Counted from the first letter of the stretch, positions 54,619 through 64,000 are shown. The stretch: DNA of 64,000 nucleotides from Bacteroidota bacterium (GCA_023459355.1 JAEWUM010000014.1:17696-81695); one strand, 5' to 3'. A program made the numbers and translations. Notes: a model not told the origin generated them from the sequence alone.

Positions 54619-55914
54619 TTAAAGCAATGAAATGATTTTCTCCAGTTGAATTCCCCTGGAGCCTTTAATTAATATCGTATAGCTCCCGGGGCATTGTTCT
54701 TTGAGTAAAGCTGAAAGTTCTTCAACTTTCTCAAATACCCTGAAAGTGTTTTTTGTCTTTTTAAACTCTTTTCCTACCAGGAAAACATCTTCAAAATCAT
54801 TGTTCTCCAACAGGCTGATGATTGACTGATGTTCTTCAGCACTTTGAGCGCCCAGCTCCAGCATATCACCCAGTATCAGCATTTTCTTTTCAGTCTGCAT
54901 GGCCGCGAAATTCAGGATAGCAGCCTGCATGCTGGTCGGATTGGCATTGTAAGCATCCACGATCAACTTATTCTTGCCGATTTCGACAAACTGAGAGCGG
55001 TTGTTTTTCGGTTCATAGCTTTCTATTCCCTGTTTGATCTGGTTGTTTTTCAGCCCGAAAAAATGTCCGATTGCCACAGCCGCCAGCACATTTTCAGCGT
55101 TATAAGTCCCGATAAGCCGCGTTTTTACATCAAAAACAGTGCCTGTTTGACATTCCATGGTCAGGAATGGGTCGCCAGCAATCACTTTTCCGGTCACCAT
55201 CGACAAGTCCGGATGACTTTTCATACCATAAGCAACCTGTTTGTCCGGATGAACCTTTGATTTTTCAGCCATCTGTTTCAGGTATTCGTTATCAGCATGG
55301 ATAAAGATACCCAGCCCATCGGCGGCAATGTAGTCGTACAGTTCAGCTTTGGTCTTCATGACTCCTTCAAACGAGCCGAATCCTTCGAGATGCGCCTTGC
55401 CTACATTGGTGATGATACCAAAGTCAGGTTGCGCGATTTCGCATAAGGCTTTAATTTCACCGGGATGATTGGCTCCCATTTCGACAATGGCCAGCTGATG
55501 TTCTGTTCGCAGCTGTAAAAGAGTCAGCGGAACGCCGATGTGGTTATTCAGGTTTCCCTGTGTATAATGAATCTTGTATTTTTCTTTTAAAACGGAAGCA
55601 ATCAACTCTTTGGTCGTGGTTTTCCCGTTCGTGCCGGTGATGCCGATGATTTTGATACCCACTTCTTTCCTGTGCCGGGTTGCCAGTTCCTGCAACGATT
55701 TCAGGACATCTTTCACGACAATATAGCGGTCGTCCCGGGCAAATTCGGGTTCGTCAATCACCGCGTAGGCGCAACCTTTTTCCAATGCCGTCGCGGCAAA
55801 CTCATTCGCGTTGAATTTATCTCCTTTTAGCGCGAAGAAAATGGAACCGGCCGGACAATTGCGGCTATCGGTTGTGATGACAGGATGTTCAAGGAAGATG
55901 TCGTAAAGTTCCAT
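54619..55914 (-). CDS. murF: UDP-MurNAc-tripeptide--D-Ala-D-Ala ligase
   Basis: 431 residues. The Mur ligase order is visible: an N-terminal substrate-binding domain (SIFFALKGDKFNANEFA), the ATP-binding IGITGTNGKTTTKELIA (about 95-111), LAIVEMGANHPGEI, and the C-terminal domain with IVDAYNANPTSMQAAI and ILGDMLELG. It adds D-Ala-D-Ala to the peptidoglycan precursor in the cytoplasm. It follows the barrel gene after 24 bp. The gene is usually in the dcw cluster, but is separate here. Confidence 0.95.
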   Translation of the reverse strand: MELYDIFLEHPVITTDSRNCPAGSIFFALKGDKFNANEFAATALEKGCAYAVIDEPEFARDDRYIVVKDVLKSLQELATRHRKEVGIKIIGITGTNGKTTTKELIASVLKEKYKIHYTQGNLNNHIGVPLTLLQLRTEHQLAIVEMGANHPGEIKALCEIAQPDFGIITNVGKAHLEGFGSFEGVMKTKAELYDYIAADGLGIFIHADNEYLKQMAEKSKVHPDKQVAYGMKSHPDLSMVTGKVIAGDPFLTMECQTGTVFDVKTRLIGTYNAENVLAAVAIGHFFGLKNNQIKQGIESYEPKNNRSQFVEIGKNKLIVDAYNANPTSMQAAILNFAAMQTEKKMLILGDMLELGAQSAEEHQSIISLLENNDFEDVFLVGKEFKKTKNTFRVFEKVEELSALLKEQCPGSYTILIKGSRGIQLEKIISLL

Positions 55915-55938
55915 GACAATAAACCTTAATAGGGTGAT

Positions 55939-56580
55939 TTATTTGAGTTGGTATCCGAAAGTAACGTACCACTGACCTTGCGTGATGCGGTCGTTTTTGG
56001 TGCGGTCTAAGCTGTTGATGCCCCAGTCGTAGCCGCTTTTCAGGATAAACTGACGCCATTGTACACCACCACCTGCTCCCAGCTGGAAGTTGATGCGATA
56101 CAGGTCGTTTTTGTACAGGTTGAATCTTCCGGACTGAATGCCCGTTTCTGTTGCCCAATAATCGCTCAGATAAGAAGTAGCCTTCTGATCCTGGAACAAG
56201 CCAATCTGTATGTTGGGCCCGGCAAACCCAAAGACCTTAAAGTCTTTGAATAAAGGCTGATTATATACAATTCGCAACGGAATTTCGAGGGCGTGACTCC
56301 AGGTGTTATAAACCACACTGTCGGATGAGACGGCATATTTCTGGATTTTATTCGAGTAACCGATGTTATAGAATAAACCGGTCTGAAATCCGAAATTATA
56401 CTTCAGGTCATATTCAGCTTGTGCCCCCAACCGGATGGCATCGAAATAAGTTTCACTGGTTGCCTGTCCGGTTCTTTTAGGATTGAAATAGCCGCCTTCC
56501 AGTGTAATTTTCTGGGCATATAACTGACCTGTAAAGCATAAAAGCGTAAATAAGATTGCGCTGAAGATTGTTTGTTTCAT
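55939..56580 (-). CDS. Outer-membrane beta-barrel protein
   Basis: 213 residues from the ATG at 56578-56580 (MKQTIFSAILFTLLCFTGQLYA signal peptide); the longer start at 56616 falls in the promoter. Amphipathic strands (ITLEGGYFNPKR, IRLGAQAEYDLKYNFGFQTGLFYNIGY, FGFAGPNIQIGLF, WYVTFGYQL with a terminal aromatic) indicate a small barrel of PorT or OmpW-like size. Function unknown. It may be the first gene of the run that includes murF. Confidence 0.8.
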   Translation of the reverse strand: MKQTIFSAILFTLLCFTGQLYAQKITLEGGYFNPKRTGQATSETYFDAIRLGAQAEYDLKYNFGFQTGLFYNIGYSNKIQKYAVSSDSVVYNTWSHALEIPLRIVYNQPLFKDFKVFGFAGPNIQIGLFQDQKATSYLSDYWATETGIQSGRFNLYKNDLYRINFQLGAGGGVQWRQFILKSGYDWGINSLDRTKNDRITQGQWYVTFGYQLK

Positions 56581-56615
56581 ATAGCATGAAAAGATTATCG
56601 ATGTAATTTGGAGCA

Positions 56616-56623
56616 CAAAGATA
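56616..56623 (-). promoter_or_regulatory. Promoter -7 element of the barrel/murF run
   Basis: The minus strand reads TATCTTTG; it decides the start at 56580. Confidence 0.5.
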
Positions 56624-56761
56624 ATTTTTTTACTTGGGTTTGTGTGATTTTTTTGATGATTGTTAAGGTTTTCAGCCTGAACGCATTCATATTTCTCAAA
56701 TAAAATTTGTTTCTTTGTATTGACTTACTAATCACTTCTCACAACATCAGAACAAAAAAAT

Positions 56762-58141
56762 ATGGAAATCATCTTGATAATTATAGGTATTGCAGCAGGC
56801 GCCATCATTGGTTATCTATTTGCCAGATCAGTTTCATCCAATGCCATGCAGGCAGAACGGGTAAAATATGCTGAAATGGATCGCGAGTTTGCCGCCTTCA
56901 AAGCGAAGATGGAGAATGAAGTGGAAAACGTGCAAAAGCAAATGGCGGAGAAGCAACAGGAAATACAAACTGTTGTGGAGAAAATAGCTGCAAAAGATCA
57001 ATTGCTTGGTGAGCAAAATGTAAAAATAGCAGAGAAGGAGGCTGAGATAAGGACACTGAAAGAAAAGCTGGAGACCTTAAAAGCAGAAGTTGAGAAGATA
57101 GGTGAGAAGTACGCCGCTGAGTTCAAAAACTTAGCCAACGAAATTCTGGAAGACAAATCCCAACGGTTTACACAAAAGAATAAGGAAAACTTAGAAGCCA
57201 TACTCAAGCCCTTGGATGATAACATCAGGGAGTTTAAAAAGACGGTTTCCGAAGCCTATCAAACCGAAGCAAAAGAGCGATTCTCGCTGGGAAATGAAGT
57301 CAAAAAACTGGCTGAATTGAATCAACTCATGAGCGAAGAGGCCCGGAATCTGACTAAGGCCTTGAAAGGAGAAGCGAAAACGCAGGGTGATTGGGGAGAA
57401 ATGATTTTGGAGACCATCCTGGAAAAATCGGGTTTGCGAAAAAATGAAGAATACTTCATGCAGGAAGAGTTGAAAGATGAAAATGGCAACCCGATACGTT
57501 CAGAGTCAGAAAACAAAAAGATGCGTCCGGATGCCATCGTGAAATACCCGGATAACCGTTCGGTTATTATCGATTCAAAAGTGTCGCTGAACGCGTTCAC
57601 CCGCTATGTGGAAGCCGCTGATGCAGGTGAACAGCAAAAAGAACTGGAAGCCCATGTAGCCGCGGTGAAAAATCACATCATCGCCCTCAGTGCAAAAGGA
57701 TACGATGATTATGATAAAGCCCTGGATTTCGTGATGATGTTTGTTCCCAGTGAGCCGGCCTATATTGCCGCCATGCAAGGCGATAGCAACTTGTGGTCGT
57801 TCGCCTACGAGAAAAGAATTCTGCTGATGAACCCCACGAACCTGATTACCTCATTGAAACTCATCGTGGATTTATGGAAGCGCGAATATCAGAACCGGAA
57901 TGCACAGGCCATTGCCGACAGGGGAGCTTTGCTTTACGATAAATTTGCCGGCTTTATTGAAAATCTGAAAGATGTGGGTGATAAGTTGGATAAGGCATCG
58001 AAGTCGTATGAGTCAGCTTTTAGTCAACTCGCGACTGGTCCGGGTAACCTGATGCGTCAAGCAGAAGAGTTGAAAAAGTTGGGTGTAAAATCGAAAAAGA
58101 CACTGATGAAACATGCAGAGTCAGATGAGGATTTATCGTAA
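56762..58141 (+). CDS. rmuC: RmuC-family DNA recombination protein
   Basis: 459 residues. One N-terminal membrane helix (IILIIIGIAAGAIIGYLFA) precedes a long coiled coil (30-145) and the RmuC domain (about 180-420: GDWGEMILETILEKSGLRKNEEY, RPDAIVKYPDNRSVIIDSKVSLNAFTRY, DFVMMFVPSEPAYIAAM). The PD...DSK motif is of endonuclease-like type. RmuC limits inversions at short repeats. The stop is immediately followed by the tandem repeat tract. Confidence 0.93.
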   Translation: MEIILIIIGIAAGAIIGYLFARSVSSNAMQAERVKYAEMDREFAAFKAKMENEVENVQKQMAEKQQEIQTVVEKIAAKDQLLGEQNVKIAEKEAEIRTLKEKLETLKAEVEKIGEKYAAEFKNLANEILEDKSQRFTQKNKENLEAILKPLDDNIREFKKTVSEAYQTEAKERFSLGNEVKKLAELNQLMSEEARNLTKALKGEAKTQGDWGEMILETILEKSGLRKNEEYFMQEELKDENGNPIRSESENKKMRPDAIVKYPDNRSVIIDSKVSLNAFTRYVEAADAGEQQKELEAHVAAVKNHIIALSAKGYDDYDKALDFVMMFVPSEPAYIAAMQGDSNLWSFAYEKRILLMNPTNLITSLKLIVDLWKREYQNRNAQAIADRGALLYDKFAGFIENLKDVGDKLDKASKSYESAFSQLATGPGNLMRQAEELKKLGVKSKKTLMKHAESDEDLS

Positions 58142-58342
58142 AGACAGGATGAATAAAATATAGAGGCCGGATGATAAAACATATAGACAGGATGAATAAA
58201 ATATAGAGGCCGGATAATAAAATATAGAGGCCGGATGATAAAATATAGAGACAGGATGATAAAACGTGTAGAGACAAGATGATAAAATGTGTAGAGACAA
58301 GATGATAAAATGTGTAGAGACAGGGCATGCCCTGTCTCTACA
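58142..58342. repeat. Tandem repeat tract ending in a palindrome
   Basis: Eight units of 21-23 bp (AGACAGGATGATAAAATATAG and variants) run from 58142 to about 58317. The last units grow into a perfect 30-nt palindrome, TGTAGAGACAGGGCA and its complement, at 58313-58342. The units share their AGAGACAG core with the palindrome arm, so the tract was probably built by amplification of one arm. Confidence 0.85.
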
Positions 58343-58380
58343 GTAATTCACATTCACATACATCAATAAACAATCAATCC

Positions 58381-59475
58381 ATGAAAAAACCACAAATCAA
58401 ACATTTTGTCCGTTCAAAAGCAATCAGGAAGAAAAAAGAAGAAATCGGGTTGTCGCCTTATGCTGTCGTTTTTCGTGGTGAACAAAGATTGGATAAGACA
58501 CTGATCAATGCCATGGACTTCGATTTGGAAGAGGTTCGGGAGTTTGAAATTACAACCCGTGAACAACTCATGTCGGTAAAGGAGCGAAAAACTCTTAGCT
58601 GGATTTTTGTAAACGGGATTCACGATATTCCACGTCTTGAGGAAATAGCGGCTGTATTTGAGATTCCGAACAATATCTTATCAGATATCCTGAACCCTTC
58701 GCTGCGTCCCAAGATTGAGGTGTTTGACAAAGGCATTTTTATCACGCTTAAACTGATGCAGTATCAGGATAAAACAGAGCAGGTGGGTGTGGAGAATCTC
58801 AGTCTGATTGTAAGTGAAAACACCCTGATTTCATTCAGGGAAGAAGCCGGTCCGGTTTTCGAGCCTGTGCGGGAACGCATCCGGAAGTACAACAATAAAA
58901 TCAGGACGTCGGGATCGGATTACCTGGCTTTCGCGTTGCTCGATGTGGTGGTCGACAACTATATCTACATCATGGGGATTTTGGGAGATAAGATTGAGAG
59001 TCTGGATGAGAAAATGACCATTGATCCGCGCAAAGAATTACTCGACGAAATAAACATATACAAACGGGAAGTCAACTTCCTTCGAAAAAGCATACTGCCG
59101 GCCAAGGAAATGATTCTGGCGCTGGCTAAGTCTGATTCTGATTTCCTTTCCGATAAAAACAGATTGCATTTCAGGGAACTACAATATAATATTAATGAAG
59201 CAGTTGAGTTGTCGGATAGTTACAGGGAAATTCTCTTCGACCAGATTTCAATTTACCATACCATTGTCAGCAGCCGGTTAAACGACATCATGCGAACCCT
59301 TACCGTTTTTTCAGTGATATTCATTCCGTTGACTTTCATTGTGGGTGTATATGGAACAAACTTTGATTATTTGCCGGAGTTGCACTGGAAATACGGCTAT
59401 TTCATCATGTGGGGAGCGATGGTGCTGGTTGCCATCGGGATGTTGATTTATTTCTGGAGGAAGAGGTGGTTTTAA
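58381..59475 (+). CDS. corA: CorA-family magnesium transporter
   Basis: 364 residues from the ATG at 58381; an earlier ATG lies in the palindrome. The large cytoplasmic N-domain and the stalk helix precede two membrane helices (VFSVIFIPLTFIVGVYGTNF and YFIMWGAMVLVAIGMLIYFW). The pore motif GMN reads GTN here (YGTNF). It would take up Mg2+ or another divalent metal as a pentamer. It ends with WRKRWF, as in this family. Confidence 0.9.
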   Translation: MKKPQIKHFVRSKAIRKKKEEIGLSPYAVVFRGEQRLDKTLINAMDFDLEEVREFEITTREQLMSVKERKTLSWIFVNGIHDIPRLEEIAAVFEIPNNILSDILNPSLRPKIEVFDKGIFITLKLMQYQDKTEQVGVENLSLIVSENTLISFREEAGPVFEPVRERIRKYNNKIRTSGSDYLAFALLDVVVDNYIYIMGILGDKIESLDEKMTIDPRKELLDEINIYKREVNFLRKSILPAKEMILALAKSDSDFLSDKNRLHFRELQYNINEAVELSDSYREILFDQISIYHTIVSSRLNDIMRTLTVFSVIFIPLTFIVGVYGTNFDYLPELHWKYGYFIMWGAMVLVAIGMLIYFWRKRWF

Positions 59476-59572
59476 AATGAAACTAACTGATAAATCTTGT
59501 TAATTCAGAATTGTTGGAATTGTTTAAATGCTTAACTTTGCTCTCCATTAAACGATAAAAGCAAACAACATC

Positions 59573-59884
59573 ATGGACCCAAAAAATCAAAACCAACTTA
59601 ACATTGAATTAACCCCCGAAGTTGCCGAAGGCATTTACTCTAATCTTGCCATCATTTCCCATTCAACTTCCGAGTTTGTAATCGACTTTGTGCGCATTAT
59701 GCCTGGTACTCCGAAAGCCAACGTGAAATCCCGTATCATCCTGACACCGGAACACGCCAAAAGACTCTTATTTGCTTTGCAGGAAAATATCGGCAAGTTC
59801 GAGAGTCAGCATGGGAAAATTAAAATTCCGGACAATCATATGTTACCGCCTGTACCCATGGGATTTGGCGGAGGAGAAGCCTGA
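59573..59884 (+). CDS. DUF3467 family protein
   Basis: 103 residues. The family pattern is IELTPEVAEGIYSNLAIISHSTSEFVIDFVRIMPG and KSRIILTPEHAKRLLFALQENI. Function unknown. The last 49 bp overlap the 3' end of the convergent DNA glycosylase gene. Confidence 0.9.
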   Translation: MDPKNQNQLNIELTPEVAEGIYSNLAIISHSTSEFVIDFVRIMPGTPKANVKSRIILTPEHAKRLLFALQENIGKFESQHGKIKIPDNHMLPPVPMGFGGGEA

Positions 59885-60396
59885 TCCGTCTTAAGCGTAA
59901 ATCTCCAGGGAATATTCTTCCAGTACTCACCCGCGTAATCAATCCCGATGCGTGGAGCTGAAAAATAGGAGGTGACATCAGGAGCGTCCTCTATCCACAG
60001 TCGGTTTGAGCAGGTCAGGCATTCACCGTAGAAACTTTTATCAAGTTGCAGTGCCCTGCCTACGCGCCCCGGGCCGTTTGTGCCGGACAAAGCCCTGATC
60101 AGTACCGCTTCCGGCATGTTTTTATCGCCGGAAACGATATTGAGCATCCAGTACATACCATATATTATATATACGTACAATACGCCCCCTTCGGCATACA
60201 TGATTTCTGTTCGGGGTGTACGGCCTTTGCTGGCATGACAGGCCAAATCGGCTTCGCCCATGTATGCTTCTGTTTCAGTGATGATGAATCTGCTACAGGT
60301 GCCATCAGGCCATGTACGTACCAGCGTTTTCCCCAATAGTTTTTGTGCGAGGGTAACGGCATCCTGCCGGAAGAACTGTTTTTCCAAACGCTTCAT
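59836..60396 (-). CDS. 3-methyladenine DNA glycosylase (Mpg/AAG type)
   Basis: 186 residues. The AAG fold is visible: DAVTLAQKLLGKTLVR, ITETEAYMGEADLACHASKGRTPRTEIMY (with the catalytic Glu), YVYIIYGMYWMLNIV, and GPGRVGRALQLDKSFYG. It removes alkylated purines from DNA. It overlaps the DUF3467 gene tail to tail, by 49 bp. Confidence 0.92.
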   Translation of the reverse strand: MKRLEKQFFRQDAVTLAQKLLGKTLVRTWPDGTCSRFIITETEAYMGEADLACHASKGRTPRTEIMYAEGGVLYVYIIYGMYWMLNIVSGDKNMPEAVLIRALSGTNGPGRVGRALQLDKSFYGECLTCSNRLWIEDAPDVTSYFSAPRIGIDYAGEYWKNIPWRFTLKTDQASPPPNPMGTGGNI

Positions 60397-60409
60397 AGCT
60401 GTCTTTTTA

Positions 60410-60442
60410 AACCTGTCAGGTTTTTAAAACCTGACAGGTTTG
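60410..60442. repeat. Intergenic palindrome AAACCTGTCAGGTTT
   Basis: AAACCTGTCAGGTTTTTAAA followed by ACCTGACAGGTTT forms an inverted repeat with 13-15 bp arms, each arm itself nearly palindromic. It looks like a dispersed element and may terminate or separate divergent transcripts. Confidence 0.65.
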
Positions 60443-60543
60443 ATAAAAATGCAAATATAGTACAAAATAATCGTTCGAATTATCAGTTTCTTCTGCTGTC
60501 AGGGCTATTTCAAACAAACTTTTTAAAATATTCCGAAACTTCA

Positions 60544-60574
60544 TTTGTTCATTAAAAAACTTTTTGTAACTTTG
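60544..60574 (+). promoter_or_regulatory. Promoter of the rpsL ribosomal operon
   Basis: TTTG at 60544-60547 and TAACTTTG at 60567-60574 with a 19-bp spacer, an excellent Bacteroidota promoter. The leader to the rpsL ATG is about 60 nt. Confidence 0.8.
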
Positions 60575-60640
60575 CAGCCCCTTTGGGTAAAAACCAAAAA
60601 ATTAGAAATAAAGTAGTTATAGTTTAAAAACAAATTTGAA

Positions 60641-61054
60641 ATGCCTACAATTCAACAGTTAGTTAGAAAAGGAAGAGCAGAAATGACTTACAACAGCAAG
60701 TCTCCGGCGCTGGACTCATGTCCGCAACGTCGCGGGGTTTGTGTTCGTGTGTATACGACTACTCCCAAGAAACCAAACTCTGCGATGCGTAAAGTGGCAC
60801 GTGTGCGTTTGACAAATCAAAAGGAAGTGAATGCGTATATTCCGGGAGAAGGTCACAACTTACAGGAACACTCCATCGTGATGGTTCGTGGCGGTCGTGT
60901 GAAAGACCTTCCGGGTGTTCGTTATCACATAGTTCGCGGTACATTGGATACAGCTGGTGTTAACGGTCGTACGCAACGTCGTTCAAAATACGGCGCAAAA
61001 CGTCCGAAGCCAGGTCAGGCAGCAGCTGCAGCAGCAAAAGGTAAAAAGAAATAA
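60641..61054 (+). CDS. rpsL: 30S ribosomal protein S12
   Basis: 137 residues. The signature [20 protein letters not shown] has the two Lys residues that, when mutated, give streptomycin resistance. The other Lys site in [11 protein letters not shown] is also wild type, with the Asp that is methylthiolated in many bacteria. The C-terminus has an [11 protein letters not shown] tail. First gene of the str-type operon. Confidence 0.98.
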   Translation: MPTIQQLVRKGRAEMTYNSKSPALDSCPQRRGVCVRVYTTTPKKPNSAMRKVARVRLTNQKEVNAYIPGEGHNLQEHSIVMVRGGRVKDLPGVRYHIVRGTLDTAGVNGRTQRRSKYGAKRPKPGQAAAAAAKGKKK

Positions 61055-61231
61055 TTCTTAACCTCTGTCGGTCTGTGAGAAGCAGACGAACTTCTTTTTC
61101 GAAAGAGAGATTTAAAAATCAAGTTAAAAACTTGTTTTAAAGGTGGCAGATGAAGGTTGAGTAAACGGCTCGGAGGAGTTGTTGAAGTAAGACTAAAAAG
61201 CAACCAAAAAACAAAAGAAATTTTATTCAAA

Positions 61232-61708
61232 ATGAGAAAGTCGAAACCAAAAAAACGGATCATTTTACCCGATCCCGTTTTCAATGAATCGATGGTTACA
61301 AAATTTGTAAACCACTTAATGTACGATGGCAAGAAGTCAACTGCTTTCGACATTTTCTATTCATCGTTGGATGTTGTTAAAAATAAACTTCCGAACGAAG
61401 AAAAAGCTCCCCTCGATATCTGGAAAAAAGCCCTCGAAAATATTACTCCGTTAGTAGAGGTGAAATCACGTCGCGTCGGCGGTGCTACATTCCAGGTTCC
61501 CACAGAAATCCGTCCTGACAGGAAGGAATCAGTTTCAATGAAAAATCTTATATTATACGCACGGAAACGTGGCGGACGTTCGATGGCCGATAAATTGGCT
61601 GCCGAGATTGTTGATGCCTATAACAACCAGGGCGGCGCATTCAAACGTAAGGAAGATATGCACCGTATGGCTGAAGCGAACCGTGCTTTTGCTCACTTCA
61701 GATTTTAA
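61232..61708 (+). CDS. rpsG: 30S ribosomal protein S7
   Basis: 158 residues from the ATG at 61232 ([20 protein letters not shown]); the frame is open further upstream but the extra 25 residues are not S7-like. It contains [33 protein letters not shown] and the closing [14 protein letters not shown]7 nucleates assembly of the 30S head and often represses its own operon. Confidence 0.97.
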   Translation: MRKSKPKKRIILPDPVFNESMVTKFVNHLMYDGKKSTAFDIFYSSLDVVKNKLPNEEKAPLDIWKKALENITPLVEVKSRRVGGATFQVPTEIRPDRKESVSMKNLILYARKRGGRSMADKLAAEIVDAYNNQGGAFKRKEDMHRMAEANRAFAHFRF

Positions 61709-61751
61709 TTGATTTGTGAAAATCGTAAATAAATAGGAAATAAGTTATTAA

Positions 61752-63869
61752 ATGGCAAAAGGAGATTTAAGTTATAATAGGAATATCGGTATCATGGCGC
61801 ATATCGATGCCGGCAAGACAACTACGTCGGAACGTATCTTGTTTTACACCGGACTTACTCACAAAATTGGTGAGGTGCACGATGGTGCTGCCACGATGGA
61901 CTGGATGGAGCAGGAGCAGGAAAGAGGTATTACCATTACTTCTGCTGCAACAACTACTTCATGGGAATATCTGGGCGATAAATATAAAATTAATTTGATT
62001 GACACTCCGGGACACGTTGACTTTACTGTGGAAGTAGAGCGTTCTTTGCGTATTCTGGATGGTGCTGTTGCTGCATTCTGTGCCGTGGGTGGTGTTGAGC
62101 CGCAATCGGAAACCGTGTGGCGTCAGGCCGACAAATATAAAGTTCCACGTATTGGTTACGTGAACAAAATGGACCGTTCCGGAGCTGACTTCTATGAAGT
62201 GGTTCGCCAGGTAAAAGATGTGCTCGGAGCAAAACCATGTCCGATTCAAATTCCTATCGGCGCTGAAGAGAAATTCAAAGGCGTGGTGGATTTGATTAAA
62301 ATGAAAGCAATCCTGTGGCACGATGAAACCATGGGAGCGCAATATACAGTTGAAGAAATTCCAGCTGATCTGCTTGCAGAAGCTCAGGAATGGAGAGATA
62401 AAATGCTTGAAGTAGTGGCTGAATATGATGACGCCGTGATGGAGAAGTATTTCGATGACCCTTCAACAATTACCGAAGAAGAAGTAAAAAGAGCCATTCG
62501 TAAGGCTACCTTGTCGATGGAGATCAATCCGATGATTTGTGGTTCTTCTTTCAAAAATAAAGGAGTTCAAACCATGCTGGATGCTGTTTGTGCTTTCCTG
62601 CCGAGTCCGCTCGATACACCAGAAATTATTGGAACAGATCCACGAGATGCTGAAAAACAGATTGTTCGTCACCCGGACGCTAAAGAACCACTTACCGCGT
62701 TAGCGTTTAAGATTGCAACCGACCCTTATGTGGGACGTCTTTGCTTCTTCCGTGTGTATTCAGGTGTTTTAAATGCTGGTTCTTATGTGTATAATTCCCG
62801 CTCTGACAAGAAAGAACGTATTTCACGTATCTTCCAGATGCACTCTAATAAACAAAATCCTGTTGATTTGATTTCGGCTGGAGATATTGGTGCCGGAGTT
62901 GGTTTTAAAGATATCCGTACAGGCGATACTCTTTGCGATGAGGCACATCCGATAACACTTGAGTCAATGGACTTCCCGGAACCAGTTATTGGTATTACTG
63001 TTGAACCAAAAACTCAGAAAGACCTCGATAAGCTGGGTATGGGGCTTTCCAAACTGGCTGAGGAAGATCCAACCTTTACTGTTCATACACAGGAACAAAC
63101 CGGTCAGACGATCATTTCAGGTATGGGTGAACTTCACCTGGAAATCATCATCGACCGTCTGAGACGTGAGTTCAAGGTTGAATGTAATCAGGGTCGTCCG
63201 CAGGTGTCTTACAAAGAAGCAATTTCGCAAGCTGTTGAGATTCGCGAAGTATATAAGAAACAGTCGGGTGGTCGCGGTAAATTTGCTGATATCATTGTAC
63301 GTGTTGAGCCGGCAGATACTGATTTCGACGGATCGCTGCAGTTTGTTGATGTGGTAAAAGGTGGTAATATTCCAAAAGAATTTATTCCTTCCGTACAGAA
63401 AGGATTCCAGAATGCCCTTAAAAATGGGGTGTTGGCAGGTTTCCCGATGGATAAACTGAAAGTAACTTTACTGGATGGTTCGTTCCACGCGGTTGACTCG
63501 GATCAGCTTTCATTTGAAATTTGTGCGCAAATGGCGTTCAAAACTGCTTGTGCCAAAGCGAAACCAATCCTGCTGGAGCCTATTATGAAAATGGAGGTGG
63601 TGACACCGGAAGAAAACATGGGTGATGTGATTGGCGACCTTAATAAACGTCGCGGACAGGTAGAAGGTATGGAGTCAAGCCGTACCGGAGCCCGTATCGT
63701 GAAAGCTAAAGTGCCTTTGGCAGAAACATTCGGTTATGTAACAGCTTTGCGTACTATCAGTTCGGGTCGTGCAACTTCATCTATGGAGTTTTCACATTAC
63801 GCTGAAGTATCAAACTCTCTTGCTAAAGTAGTAGTTGCTGAAGCAAAAGGAAAAGTAGAACTATTATAA
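61752..63869 (+). CDS. fusA: Elongation factor G
   Basis: 705 residues. GTPase motifs are [25 protein letters not shown] and NKMDRSGAD, followed by the domain II-V sequence with [14 protein letters not shown]. It catalyses ribosomal translocation. It follows rpsG after 43 bp; the EF-Tu gene is not adjacent, as usual for this phylum. Confidence 0.98.
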   Translation: MAKGDLSYNRNIGIMAHIDAGKTTTSERILFYTGLTHKIGEVHDGAATMDWMEQEQERGITITSAATTTSWEYLGDKYKINLIDTPGHVDFTVEVERSLRILDGAVAAFCAVGGVEPQSETVWRQADKYKVPRIGYVNKMDRSGADFYEVVRQVKDVLGAKPCPIQIPIGAEEKFKGVVDLIKMKAILWHDETMGAQYTVEEIPADLLAEAQEWRDKMLEVVAEYDDAVMEKYFDDPSTITEEEVKRAIRKATLSMEINPMICGSSFKNKGVQTMLDAVCAFLPSPLDTPEIIGTDPRDAEKQIVRHPDAKEPLTALAFKIATDPYVGRLCFFRVYSGVLNAGSYVYNSRSDKKERISRIFQMHSNKQNPVDLISAGDIGAGVGFKDIRTGDTLCDEAHPITLESMDFPEPVIGITVEPKTQKDLDKLGMGLSKLAEEDPTFTVHTQEQTGQTIISGMGELHLEIIIDRLRREFKVECNQGRPQVSYKEAISQAVEIREVYKKQSGGRGKFADIIVRVEPADTDFDGSLQFVDVVKGGNIPKEFIPSVQKGFQNALKNGVLAGFPMDKLKVTLLDGSFHAVDSDQLSFEICAQMAFKTACAKAKPILLEPIMKMEVVTPEENMGDVIGDLNKRRGQVEGMESSRTGARIVKAKVPLAETFGYVTALRTISSGRATSSMEFSHYAEVSNSLAKVVVAEAKGKVELL

Positions 63870-63876
63870 AAATATA

Positions 63877-63910
63877 ACATCCGGTTAGCGAATGACTCTT
63901 AACCGGATGT
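63877..63910 (+). terminator. Hairpin between fusA and rpsJ
   Basis: ACATCCGGTTA and TAACCGGATGT are perfect 11-bp arms around a 12-nt loop, followed only by TTTACATG, without a strong T run. It is more likely an attenuator or processing site than a full terminator. Confidence 0.6.
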
Positions 63911-63944
63911 TTACATGTAAATAATATAAATTAATAAAACGAAG

Positions 63945-64000
63945 ATGAGTCAAAAAATCAGAATCAAATTGAAATCTTACGATCACAGCTTAGTTGATAA
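63945..64000 (+). CDS. rpsJ: 30S ribosomal protein S10, 5' part
   Basis: The first 18 complete codons read MSQKIRIKLKSYDHSLVD, the start of S10, and the gene runs off the window. It begins the S10 ribosomal protein cluster. Confidence 0.95.
   Translation, partial: MSQKIRIKLKSYDHSLVD

Noticed and set aside
58142..58317. CRISPR array
   Set aside because: The units follow each other without spacers and vary in length and sequence, and no cas genes are near.
61752..63944. Absence of tuf after fusA as a rearrangement
   Set aside because: The order rpsL-rpsG-fusA-rpsJ is normal in Bacteroidota.

Overview
The window is a chromosome segment of a member of the Bacteroidales (Bacteroidota). The evidence is a SusC/SusD pair, a protein with a type IX secretion (T9SS) C-terminal sorting domain, many starts without Shine-Dalgarno sequences, repeated TAnnTTTG promoter elements, and the gene order rpsL-rpsG-fusA-rpsJ. 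The exact genus cannot be read from the sequence; an anaerobic Dysgonomonadaceae/Porphyromonadaceae-like organism is a reasonable guess.

Layout. 1-11229: a sialic-acid-type utilisation locus on the minus strand (N-acetylneuraminate lyase, AGE-family epimerase, SusC, SusD and two related beta-propeller proteins, the last cut by the window edge), with a divergent ROK repressor and a candidate operator between them. 11236-14941: an atypical [FeFe] hydrogenase, an acyl-CoA synthetase and a small DUF2582 protein. 15029-18142: a PorU-like C25 protein in which both catalytic residues are replaced. 18368-18825: tRNA-Gly and tRNA-Leu, preceded by tRNA fragments.

18962-35991: a dense block of nine minus-strand genes that looks like one 17-kb defence operon. 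In transcription order it holds a DNA methyltransferase, an AlbA_2/HATPase protein, a PLD-helicase, an EVE-McrB, McrC, a Ser/Thr kinase with TPR and FHA parts, two unknown proteins and a uracil-DNA-glycosylase-like protein. I do not recognise this combination as a named system, and it is the best candidate here for something undescribed.

36138-40935: a four-gene CsgG/lipoprotein operon with ATGA overlaps, then an IS4-type transposase interrupted by an in-frame stop, then decayed sequence. 40936-47995: a sugar transferase, a candidate small RNA gene, DUF2147, a cation:proton antiporter, malate dehydrogenase, a Fur-family regulator, an Omp85-like barrel and a glycosyltransferase. 48009-56580: a run of minus-strand genes (Rieske-like lipoprotein, aldo/keto reductase, LemA, TPM protein, FKBP, LutB, coiled-coil protein, MurF, barrel). 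56762-60396: RmuC, a tandem repeat tract, CorA, DUF3467 and 3-methyladenine DNA glycosylase. 60544-64000: the str/S10 ribosomal operon from its promoter to the beginning of rpsJ.

Several palindromic intergenic repeats (18453, 45453, 49550, 50294, 50364, 58142, 60410) are scattered through the window.
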